In this document: positions 18,683 through 25,882 of the stretch, in pieces
How positions within the stretch are numbered: the stretch's first letter is position 1
Layout of the letters: each line of letters begins with the position of its first letter
NCBI RefSeq assembly: GCF_024494685.1
Contig: NZ_JANHDM010000001.1
Location: 310,001-374,000, forward strand
DNA: 64,000 nucleotides
Direction: 5' to 3'
From: Halorubrum rubrum
Lineage (GTDB): Archaea > Halobacteriota > Halobacteria > Halobacteriales > Haloferacaceae
Notes under the pieces: model-generated
Seen by the model: only the letters and a program-made list of their open reading frames with translations
Database searches by the model: none
What the model was told of the DNA's origin: nothing
Made by a program: the position numbers and the translations under genes

Positions 18683-19354
18683 ATGGACGAGCAGTCACGC
18701 GCCGACCGGCGGTCCCCGGTCGGCGAGCCCGTCGTTCGCTCTGACCCGGCGGTCACCGGCGAGCGCGCGGCCGAGGCGGTGGGGTTCGACCCCGACGATC
18801 CCGAGAGCGTCGCCGAGGCCGCGGAGACGGTCCGTCGCTTCGCGTCGGGCGACGTCGGCGACGACGACCACGTGTTGATGCTGCGCGGAGCCGCCGCCTG
18901 TGCGGCGCTGGTTCGCGGCGTCGGCTCCTACAAGGAGGCCGCAGCCCGCGCCGGTGACGGGGTCACCGTCGCGTTCATCCGCAAGTGGGCGCGGGTTCAC
19001 GACCTGCCCCAAGCCATCCGGCGTCAGGTCGCCCGCGGGTACATCACGCCGAGCGCGGCCAAACACGTCGCGCGGCTCGCGGGGACCGACCGGTACCGCC
19101 TCGCGTGGGCCGCCATCGACGGCGACATGACCGTCCGGGAGGTCCGCTCCGTCGCCTCCGCGGTCAACGACGGCGACGACGTGACCGACGCGGCGAGGGA
19201 GGTCGGCGTCCATCTCGGTCGGATCGACCTCGATCTCCCGACCGAGACGTACGTCGAGCTCCGGCGGCGGGCCGCGATGCGGAACGTCGATCCGGGCGCG
19301 ATCGTCGCGGCCGCGCTGGAGGACCACTTCGCGTCGTCGCCGGCGGAGGAGTAG
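18683..19354 (+). CDS. ParB/HTH-like haloarchaeal protein (DUF7119-like)
   Basis: 223 residues. The N-terminal part is acidic (RADRRSPVGEPVVRSDPAV); the centre holds KEAAARAGDGVTVAFIRKWARVHDLP, a helix-turn-helix-like segment, then RRQVARGYITPSAAKHVARLAG, which resembles the HTH core of ParB (ITxGHAR-like), and VREVRSVASAVNDG. The C-terminus DLDLPTETYVELRRRAAMRNVDPGAIVAAAL has the pattern of a ribbon-helix-helix domain. Two DNA-binding modules make a regulator likely. It is conserved in haloarchaea from memory. It lies just upstream of tRNA-Lys. Confidence 0.85.
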   Translation: MDEQSRADRRSPVGEPVVRSDPAVTGERAAEAVGFDPDDPESVAEAAETVRRFASGDVGDDDHVLMLRGAAACAALVRGVGSYKEAAARAGDGVTVAFIRKWARVHDLPQAIRRQVARGYITPSAAKHVARLAGTDRYRLAWAAIDGDMTVREVRSVASAVNDGDDVTDAAREVGVHLGRIDLDLPTETYVELRRRAAMRNVDPGAIVAAALEDHFASSPAEE

Positions 19355-19412
19355 CCGCCGAGTCCTGCCGTTTCTAAACGTTTATCCGTGGTCTGGTCGT
19401 ACCCGGTGACGC

Positions 19413-19486
19413 GGGCCGGTAGCTCAGTTAGGGAGAGCGTCCGGCTTTTAACCGGACGGTCGGGGGTTCGAATCCCTCCCGGCCCG
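19413..19486 (+). tRNA. tRNA-Lys (anticodon UUU)
   Basis: Acceptor GGGCCGG pairs with CCGGCCC, discriminator G, no encoded CCA. The anticodon arm is TCCGG, loop CTTTTAA, CCGGA, giving UUU. The T arm is GGGGG-TTCGAAT-CCCTC with one G-U pair. Its 3' end (last 22 bases, from GGTTCGAATCC) is repeated twice downstream. Confidence 0.95.
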
Positions 19487-19734
19487 TACACTGAACCGCC
19501 GAGCGAGAGCGAGGCGGTGAGGGAACCGGCAGGAGGGATTCGAAGAGACCAGTCGCGCGCAGTGAGCGAAGCGAGCACGTCCGGACGTGGTTCGAATCCC
19601 TCCCGGCCCGTACACTGAACCGCCGAGCGAGAGCGAGGCGGTGAGGGAACCGGCAGGAGGGATTCGAAGAGACCAGTCGCGCGCAGTGAGCGAAGCGAGC
19701 ACGTCCGGACGTGGTTCGAATCCCTCCCGGCCCG
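19487..19734. repeat. Two 124-bp tandem units, each ending in a copy of the tRNA-Lys 3' end
   Basis: The 124 bases 19487-19610 are repeated at 19611-19734. Each unit begins TACACTGAACCGCC (second-copy boundary likewise) and ends with 22 bases identical to the 3' end of tRNA-Lys (GGTTCGAATCCCTCC and on to GGCCCG). Inside each unit lies an inverted copy, GGAGGGATTCGAA, so hairpins can form with the tRNA-derived tail. Duplicated tRNA 3' ends are typical of attachment sites for tyrosine-recombinase elements; no integrase is seen here. Confidence 0.9.
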
Positions 19735-19815
19735 CTGTTCCGCCGCGAGCAACGTCGCGAGCGGCGGGGTTAGTTGGTCGAAAACACGAAAAGCGGTAGA
19801 GTTCGCAGGCGTCGT

Positions 19816-20472
19816 TCAGTACCCGAGCTGCTCGCGCACGAGCACGATCGTCGTCCGGTCCTCCTCGGTCTCCCGGCGGTAGATCAGCTGTTTGGCGATC
19901 GCGGACTCGACGCCGTACGCCTCCTGGGCGCGCTCGTTCTCCAGCGGATACGCGACCGACTCCAGGCGGTCGAGGGCGTCATCGAGCGTCGGGACGACCT
20001 TGTTCGTGCCGGAGACGATGATCACGTTGCCGGCGGCGAACGGATACGCGCCGATCCGACTGCCGGAGAGGTCGGCGGCGACGAGTTCGCCGGTCCGGGC
20101 GATGGCGTTGATCCCGCCGAGGAAGTAGTCCGCGGTCTGTGCCTCGCGTCGCGCGGCCTGCCGTTCGGCGTCGTCGTCGATGCGCCAGATCTCGTCCGGG
20201 AGGCTCTCCCACTCGTGATCATCCCCTCCGAGGAACTCGTCGAAGCCGATCTCCTCGAGCGTCGTCGAGTGGCCGTTCATCACGGAGACGCCCGCGGGGA
20301 TCCGCTCTGTGACCGCCTCGAGCGCCGCCTCGGCGTCGTCGACGACCACCACGTCGAACCCGCGCTCCTCCAGGTTCGCGACCGTCGCCTCGACGGTCTC
20401 CGCGTCCGGGAGGTCGTCCAACTCCGCGTCGATCTCGGCCTCGTCTACGTAGTCCGCCTTCTGTTGTGCCAT
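19816..20472 (-). CDS. LUD-domain protein (LutC-like)
   Basis: 218 residues with the LUD (lactate utilisation protein) domain: GFDVVVVDDAEAAL, IPAGVSVMNGHSTTLEEIG, QTADYFLGGINAIARTGE and LSGSRIGAYPFAAGNVIIVSG. In bacteria LutB/LutC-type proteins join an FeS enzyme in L-lactate oxidation; single LUD proteins in haloarchaea have no proven role. A TATA-like ATTAAGTG (minus strand, 20517-20524) lies about 45 bp before the ATG. No lutA/lutB partner is adjacent. Confidence 0.9.
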   Translation of the reverse strand: MAQQKADYVDEAEIDAELDDLPDAETVEATVANLEERGFDVVVVDDAEAALEAVTERIPAGVSVMNGHSTTLEEIGFDEFLGGDDHEWESLPDEIWRIDDDAERQAARREAQTADYFLGGINAIARTGELVAADLSGSRIGAYPFAAGNVIIVSGTNKVVPTLDDALDRLESVAYPLENERAQEAYGVESAIAKQLIYRRETEEDRTTIVLVREQLGY

Positions 20473-20783
20473 TGGAACGTGAGAACCTCGTCTGAACGAT
20501 CGGAGGCGCGGAACGCACTTAATCGCTCGCGGACGCCGCCGTCCGGTGGTTACGTCGGTGTTACTTCGTGCCCGGTGGGACGAATATGATGAACGGTGAC
20601 GAGGGTCACGGGGAGTCGAGACGGGACGCTTCGCGGTCGCGTCGCTCCGTGACGGTCGGAGTGGCGTCGAAAAAGATCGCTATCGTCGAGGCCCGAACGG
20701 GCCGCGCGACGGTCGGCGAAAACGATACCGCGAGTGGTTAGGTCAGGACGCGGTTGGGAGCGTGTGTGTGTTCTCGCCGAACT
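20473..20783. other. Intergenic region without a supported gene
   Basis: These 311 bases hold the LUD gene promoter at their left end and the 3' flank of the thermosome gene at their right end. I see no convincing coding sequence or RNA in the remainder. Confidence 0.5.
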
Positions 20784-22469
20784 TCACATCGCGCCGCCCA
20801 TTCCGCCCATGCCGCCCATTCCGCCGCCCATTCCGCCGGGCGCGCCGCCGGGGCCGCCCTCGTCGCCGTCGTCGTCGCTGCCGCCGCCCTTGAGGTCGCC
20901 GGCCGCGATGACGTCGTCGATGCGGAGGATCATGACGGCCGCCTCGGTGGCGGACTCGATGGCCTGGGTCTTGACGCGGAGCGGCTCCACGACGCCCTCG
21001 GCCTCCATGTCGATCACGTCGCCCGTGTAGGCGTCGAGACCGGCACCGAACTCGCCGCCGTCGTGCCGGGAGCGGAGGTCGACGAGCGAGTCGATGGGAT
21101 CGAGCCCCGCGTTCTCGGCGAGGGTGCGCGGGATGACCTCCAGCGCGTCGGCGAACGCCTCGACTGCGAGCTGCTCGCGGCCGCCGACGGAGTCGGCGAA
21201 GTCGCGGAGCTGTAAGGCGAGTTCGGCCTCGGGCGCGCCGCCGCCGGGCAGGACCTGCCCGTCGACGAGCGTCGTGCGGACGACGCCGAGCGAGTCCTCG
21301 ATGGCACGCTCGATCTCGTCGACGACGTGCTCGGTGCCGCCGCGCAGGATGAGCGTGACGGACTTGGCCTCCTCGACGTCCTCGACGAAGATGCGCTCGT
21401 CGCCGCCGACGTCCTTCTGGGCGACGGAGCCGGCGAAGCCGAGGTCGTCGCTCTCGATGTCCTCGAGGTTGGAGACGACGCGGCCGCCCGTCGCGCGGGC
21501 GAGCCGCTTGAGGTCGTCGGACTTCGCGCGGCGGACCGCGAGGATGCCCTCCTGGGCGAGGTAGTGCTGGGCCATGTCGTCGATGCCGTCGCCGACGAAG
21601 ACGACGTCGGCGTCGATGTCGACGAGGTGGTCGACCATCTCACGCAGCTGGGCCTCCTCCTGGTCGAGGAACTGCTGGAGCTGGTCGGGGTCGGTGACGT
21701 TGACCTCGGCGTCGATCTCCGTCTCCTTCACCTCGATGGCGCCGTCGAACAGCGCGACGTTCGCGTCCTCGACCGCGTAGGGCATGTTCTCGTCGACGCG
21801 CTCCTTGTCGACGATGACGCCCTCGACGAGCTCGGACTGGTCGACGGAGCTGCCGACGACCTTCTCGACGGAGACGTTCTCCGTGTCGATGCCGTCCTCG
21901 TCTTTGACCGCCAGCACGGCGTCGACGACGAGCTCGGCGAGCAGGTCCTTGGAGTTCTCCGCGCCCTTGCCGGTCATCGCCGTCTGGGCGATCTCGACGA
22001 GGGTCTCGCGGTCGTCCTCGGTGACCTCGATGGCCTGCTCTTCGACGATCTCCTTGGCCTTCTCGGCGGCCTGGCGGTACCCCTGCGCGAGCGTGGTCGC
22101 GTGGATGTCCTGGTCGAGGAGCTCCTCTGCCTGATCGAGGAGTTCGCCCGCGACGACGACGGCGGACGTGGTTCCGTCACCGACCTCGTCCTCCTGCGTC
22201 TCGGACACCTCGACGATCATGTTCGCCGCGGGGTGGTCGATATCCATCTCCTTGAGGATGGTGACGCCGTCGTTCGTGACGACGACGGACCCGCCGGAGT
22301 CGACGAGCATCTTGTCCATCCCCTTCGGGCCGAGCGTGGTGCGGACGGACTCCGCGACCGCCTTCCCGGCCGTGATGTTCATGTTCTGGGCGTCCTTTCC
22401 GGAGGTGCGCTGCGACTCCTCGGAAAGTACGATCATCGGCTGGTTACCCATCCGCTGTCGCTGGGACAT
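20784..22469 (-). CDS. ths: Thermosome subunit (group II chaperonin)
   Basis: ATP-driven folding chamber of archaea. The ATG at 22469 gives 561 residues beginning [20 protein letters not shown]; a longer upstream frame crosses the promoter and is rejected. Family signatures are [53 protein letters not shown] and ARATGGRVV. The C-terminal tail is a Gly-Met repeat ([13 protein letters not shown]) pointing into the cavity. The promoter has a strong TATA box with a purine-rich CGAAGGA BRE, and GGAGGT precedes the ATG. Haloarchaea usually have two or three subunit genes; only one is here. Confidence 0.96.
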   Translation of the reverse strand: MSQRQRMGNQPMIVLSEESQRTSGKDAQNMNITAGKAVAESVRTTLGPKGMDKMLVDSGGSVVVTNDGVTILKEMDIDHPAANMIVEVSETQEDEVGDGTTSAVVVAGELLDQAEELLDQDIHATTLAQGYRQAAEKAKEIVEEQAIEVTEDDRETLVEIAQTAMTGKGAENSKDLLAELVVDAVLAVKDEDGIDTENVSVEKVVGSSVDQSELVEGVIVDKERVDENMPYAVEDANVALFDGAIEVKETEIDAEVNVTDPDQLQQFLDQEEAQLREMVDHLVDIDADVVFVGDGIDDMAQHYLAQEGILAVRRAKSDDLKRLARATGGRVVSNLEDIESDDLGFAGSVAQKDVGGDERIFVEDVEEAKSVTLILRGGTEHVVDEIERAIEDSLGVVRTTLVDGQVLPGGGAPEAELALQLRDFADSVGGREQLAVEAFADALEVIPRTLAENAGLDPIDSLVDLRSRHDGGEFGAGLDAYTGDVIDMEAEGVVEPLRVKTQAIESATEAAVMILRIDDVIAAGDLKGGGSDDDGDEGGPGGAPGGMGGGMGGMGGMGGAM

Positions 22470-22492
22470 AATCAACCTCCGATTGTTTGTGA

Positions 22493-22511
22493 TTCTATAT
22501 AAATCCTTCGT
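22493..22511 (-). promoter_or_regulatory. Thermosome promoter (BRE plus TATA)
   Basis: On the minus strand CGAAGGA is followed by TTTATATAGAA. The TATA centre is about 30 bp from the ATG at 22469, so the mRNA leader is very short; GGAGGT at 22475-22480 may act as a ribosome binding site. The CGAA-TTTATA layout resembles known haloarchaeal heat-shock cct promoters. Confidence 0.8.
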
Positions 22512-22578
22512 TCGGTTCGTGCGGAACCGCAACACGGGGGTGCCGAGAGCGGTCGCATGTGTCTCGTTATCACGGCCC

Positions 22579-22589
22579 TTTATATAGAA
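22579..22589 (+). promoter_or_regulatory. Second TATA element, back to back with the thermosome promoter
   Basis: TTTATATAGAA on the plus strand is identical over 11 bases to the thermosome TATA element on the other strand, 75 bp away. A start near 22606 would give a transcript into the 3' end of the KH gene, antisense to it, without a good reading frame. It could instead be a distal leftward promoter, since the core is nearly palindromic. Confidence 0.45.
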
Positions 22590-22715
22590 CGGCGGATCGA
22601 GGAGTTCCGGGAACAGCGACGCGAGATCGGCGGGTGGAGGAGTGACACCGCGCCGGCAACGATGTACGGCCGAGCGACCGAAACTCCCGCGGACCGCGTA
22701 CCGGCCGCGGACCGC

Positions 22716-23258
22716 CTACCGCGGTGCGCTGAAGCTCACGTCGTCGTTCAGCTCGTTGGACTTGCGCTCGAGGTAGGAGTACACCGCGCCGTGGGGCGCG
22801 CCGTCGAGCAGCATCCCGACCGCTCGCCGGACGACCCGAAGCTCCTCCGGACCGCCGACGGCCCCGACCGTGGTGCCGTAGATCACGACGTTCGCGCCGG
22901 TCAGCTCCTCTATCAGCTCGCGGGTCCGGCCGTTCTCGCCGATGATCCGCCCCTTCTTACGCTGGAGGTCGTTGTCGTTTCGGGTGTGTTCGGTCAGGTC
23001 GATCAGCTCCAGCGTCCGGAGGTCGTGATCGAGGATCGACAGCGCGGTCTCGGGTTTGAACCCGCGCCCGATCGCCTTGATCACGTCCGGCGCGACCAGC
23101 GCGGCGACGGGGTCGCCCGTCTCCTCGATCGCGACGCTGCCGGACTCCGAGTCGACGTCGAGCCTGACGCCCGCTCGCTCTTCGATCTCCCGCATGGTCT
23201 CGCCCCCGGAACCGATGACGACGCCGATCCGGTCCTGCGGAACCGTCACGTGTTGCAT
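22716..23258 (-). CDS. KH-domain RNA-binding protein (archaeal Krr1/Dim2-like)
   Basis: 180 residues starting MQHVTVPQDRIGVVIGSGGE. The first KH motif is RIGVVIGSGGETMREIEE (residues 10-27); a second is KGRIIGENGRTRELIEELTG near 101-120. Archaeal and eukaryotic relatives (Dim2/Pno1, Krr1) bind the 3' region of small-subunit rRNA during maturation and partner with the Rio kinases. Rio1 is encoded about 1.5 kb away at 24773-25744 on the same strand, but two other genes lie between. Length and domain order match the archaeal family. Confidence 0.92.
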   Translation of the reverse strand: MQHVTVPQDRIGVVIGSGGETMREIEERAGVRLDVDSESGSVAIEETGDPVAALVAPDVIKAIGRGFKPETALSILDHDLRTLELIDLTEHTRNDNDLQRKKGRIIGENGRTRELIEELTGANVVIYGTTVGAVGGPEELRVVRRAVGMLLDGAPHGAVYSYLERKSNELNDDVSFSAPR

Positions 23259-23375
23259 ACCGGGTGATATCCGGCGAAGCCTTTTAAACGTGTTCCGCCG
23301 TCCCCGGTGTGTGTCCGAATACCGGGCGCGTGCGGCCGGCTACCGTGGATTCTGCGTCACTCATCACGGATCCGC

Positions 23376-24178
23376 TCACGTCGACCACGATACCCCCCGT
23401 TCGGCCACGCGGTACCCCTGCGCCGCGAGGACCGTCCCGAAGTACCGCTCTGCGACCAGCGCCTGCGGGACCGACCGCAGGTCGAACCGCCGGTCGGTCG
23501 TCAACGCGACGTCGACGACCGTCCCCGCGTCGCCCTCGCGCACCGACACGTGGTAGGTTCCCCACGGCCGCCCGCCGGCCGTGGCGCTCACTTCGAGGGT
23601 TTCGACCGCGTCGTCGCCGGACGTGACCGCCCTGTCGTCGCCGGACGTGACCACCCCGGTGTCGTCCGTGACCGCCCCGGTGTCGTCCGTGACCGCCCCG
23701 TCGTCGACTCCCGGCGACCGCACCTCGACGACCATCGAGATCGACCGCAGTCCGAACAGGTAGGAGAGCTCGTAGGTCGCGCGGGTCGTCGGGCCGCCAT
23801 CGGCCCCACTCGCGTCGTCCCGACCTCGCCACCCGCGCCGTTCCGATCCCCGCCGCCCGAGTCGATCTCGTCCGCGATCGCCCACTGGAAGGCGAGTATC
23901 GGCGGTGTGGCGCTCCGGAACGCGGCGACGACCGCGGAGGGATCCGCGTCGGCGATCAGTCGCGTGCGCCCGCTCCGGGACACGATCGGGACGCGAACGA
24001 GGGCGACGACGCCGACCGCGACGAGCGCGGCCGGGAGGGAATCGAGCGACAGGAACGCGGCGGCGGCGACGACGAGGAGGGCGACGAGCCAGCTGACCGC
24101 GCGTTCGGTTCGGTGGTATCGCCGGACGACCGACGCGACTTCGGGCGGGGACTCCGCGGTACCGCTCGTGGAGGACAT
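23376..24178 (-). pseudogene. Membrane-anchored hypothetical protein gene with a frameshift
   Basis: The gene starts at 24178 (MSSTSGTAESPPEVASVVR) with a basic segment and two adjacent hydrophobic helices (residues ~30-62), then a soluble domain to IADEIDSGGGDRNGAGGE. Around the C-run at 23819-23821 this frame turns shadow-like, while the -1/+2 frame becomes convincingly coding (ADGGPTTRATYELSYLFGLRSISMVVEVRSPG) and runs to the stop at 23376, ending GYRVAERGVSWST. One missing base in that homopolymer would explain it. The second half contains short tandem repeats and a compact conserved-looking domain. I do not recognise the family. It may be a real inactivation or a sequencing slip. Confidence 0.7.
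23610..23702. repeat. Short tandem repeats inside the frameshifted gene
   Basis: GTCGTCGCCGGACGTGACC recurs with a 24-base period (23610, 23634), followed by a 21-base unit GTCGTCCGTGACCGCCCCGG twice (23661, 23682). In protein these read as alternating (TSGDD, DDTGAVT) acidic linker units on the minus strand. Both periods are multiples of three, so the frame is kept. Confidence 0.75.
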
Positions 24179-24257
24179 GAGGGATACTCAAGATGGCGGT
24201 AACGTAACACCCCGAGTACGCCGACAGAATTTTTTCAGCTACCAACGACGCCCGCAC

Positions 24258-24776
24258 ATGGATATCCGCCCTCCTGAAACGGACACGGACATCGTGGAGC
24301 TGATCCGAGCCCACGGACGGGCGTGGCGGGAAGCGTACGACGACGTCCTCCCGGACCCGGTGCTCGACGAGGTGACGGTCGAGCCGACTCCTGAGGAAGT
24401 CGAGGAGTGGGCGGAGGGACTCGACGGCGACTGCGCCGCTACCTTCGTCGCGGTCATCGATGGAACGGTCCGGGGGTTCGTCGACGTACGCTGGGGCGAC
24501 GACAACACGAAGCCGTTCGTCGGGATCGGCGAGGCCGGCCTGAAAGCCATCTACGTCCACCCCGATCGGTGGGGAGAGGGGATCGGAACGGCGCTGCTCG
24601 AGCGCGGTCTCGACGCGCTCCCGACGGATATCGACGCGATTCGGCTCGACGCGTTCGCCGACAACGAGTCCGGCGCTCGCTTCTATGAGTCGCGCGGCTT
24701 CGAACGAGCCGGCGTGAGAGCGGTCGAGATCGCCGATGAAACCTACCCGCTCGATGTGTGGGTCCGCAGTCTCTAG
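24258..24776 (+). CDS. GNAT-family N-acetyltransferase
   Basis: 172 residues from the ATG at 24258; the open frame further upstream is non-coding. The acetyl-CoA site is AIYVHPDRWGEGIGTALLE (about residues 97-115, the Q/RxxGxG/A loop), preceded by beta strands FVAVIDGTVRGFVDVRW and followed by RLDAFADNESGARFYESRGF. The acceptor could be a small molecule, peptide or antibiotic. Its last four bases overlap the end of the convergent rio1 gene. Confidence 0.92.
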   Translation: MDIRPPETDTDIVELIRAHGRAWREAYDDVLPDPVLDEVTVEPTPEEVEEWAEGLDGDCAATFVAVIDGTVRGFVDVRWGDDNTKPFVGIGEAGLKAIYVHPDRWGEGIGTALLERGLDALPTDIDAIRLDAFADNESGARFYESRGFERAGVRAVEIADETYPLDVWVRSL

Positions 24777-25744
24777 GTGTCTCGCTCTCGATCGGAGGCG
24801 TTGGCGGGACCCGGTTCCGGATCCACGCTCCGATCCGGCTCCCCGCTCGGGTCGGGCTCCGGCTCGGTCACGTACGCGCGCAGGTCGTCGGGGTCGACGT
24901 CGATCCCCTGTCGGGTGAAGAAGGTCGCCACGTTCTCGCAGTCGCGGTCGAGGAACTCCCCGGCGTTCGGGTGGTGAACGGTGACGGCCTGCCCCATGTC
25001 GATGACCACCAGCTCGCCGTCGTGGATGATCATGTTGTACTCCGAGAGGTCGCCGTGGATCAGTCCGGCGCGGTAGAGCCGACGCATGTACTCGCGAACG
25101 ACCTCGTAGGCCGTCTCGGGGTTCTCGACGTCGACCTCGCTCAACCGGCGGGCGCGCTCCTCGGCGTGACCGACCAGCTCCATCACCAGCACGTTCCGCT
25201 GGACCGCGATCGGTTCGGGGACGCGCACGCCGGCCTTCCGGGCGCGTTTCAGGTTCGCGAACTCCTTGCGGGTCCACGCCAGCACCACCGCCTTCTTGTC
25301 GTTCGCGATGCCCTCGAAGCGCGGGTCGCCCTCGAGGTAGTCGCGCATCTGTCGGAAGTTCGAGGAGTTGATCCGGTACACCTTCACCGCGACCTCGCGG
25401 GCGTGCTCGTCGGCGGCCGCGGCCGATCCCGGTTCGGGCCGCTCGCCCGCCTCCCCGCCGAGCGCCTCGAAGACGCTCGCCTCCTTCCCCGTCGAGACCG
25501 GGCCGCCGAAGGCGTCGACGTAGCCGTCCTGGACCAGCTTGTACACCGCCGCCAGCGTCGCGTCGTCGAAGACCGACTCCTGGAGTTTGAACTGCTCGGT
25601 GTCTTTCACCCGCTCGCGGAACTCGCTGAACTCCCGGTCCTGCCGGCGGGCGATCCGGTCCGCCTCGGTGTCCGAGACGTCCAGCTCCTCCCACTCGTCG
25701 CCGGGCTGGTCCTCGGGCTCGAGCAGCACGAACTCCTCGCTCAT
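24773..25744 (-). CDS. rio1: Rio1-type serine protein kinase
   Basis: 323 residues. Kinase landmarks are the P-loop-like STGKEASVFEA, Lys in REVAVKVYRI, catalytic loop LIHGDLSEYNM and metal-binding IDMGQAV. The C-terminal 45 residues are an acidic tail (PEPDPSGEPDRSVDPEP) that is specific to the haloarchaeal copies. Rio kinases act in the last steps of small ribosomal subunit maturation. The P-loop region contains an acidic insertion (GGEAGERPEPGSAAAADEH). In other haloarchaea this gene is usually next to the KH-protein gene; here they are separated. Confidence 0.96.
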   Translation of the reverse strand: MSEEFVLLEPEDQPGDEWEELDVSDTEADRIARRQDREFSEFRERVKDTEQFKLQESVFDDATLAAVYKLVQDGYVDAFGGPVSTGKEASVFEALGGEAGERPEPGSAAAADEHAREVAVKVYRINSSNFRQMRDYLEGDPRFEGIANDKKAVVLAWTRKEFANLKRARKAGVRVPEPIAVQRNVLVMELVGHAEERARRLSEVDVENPETAYEVVREYMRRLYRAGLIHGDLSEYNMIIHDGELVVIDMGQAVTVHHPNAGEFLDRDCENVATFFTRQGIDVDPDDLRAYVTEPEPDPSGEPDRSVDPEPGPANASDRERDT

Positions 25745-25850
25745 TCGTCCGGTCTTCGCCGGGACGACGTATAAGCGGGCGGGTCGGAGCCGCGGATCGG
25801 AGGCGAGAGTCGACCCGTCGGAGCCGCGCGGGCGGTCACCCCCGGCGTGG

Positions 25851-25859
25851 GGTATATAC
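25851..25859 (+). promoter_or_regulatory. TATA box deciding the start of the DUF460 gene
   Basis: GGTATATAC centred at 25855 places the transcription start at about 25881, almost exactly on the GTG at 25883. An alternative GTG at 25847 lies before the TATA box and can be excluded. Confidence 0.65.
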
Positions 25860-25882
25860 GCCCGACCGGCCTACGTGAGTCC

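Noticed and set aside
19487-19734. Repeats near tRNA-Lys as CRISPR or as further tRNA genes
   Set aside because: Only 22 bases of the tRNA recur; no acceptor 5' half or anticodon arm is present, and there are no variable spacers.
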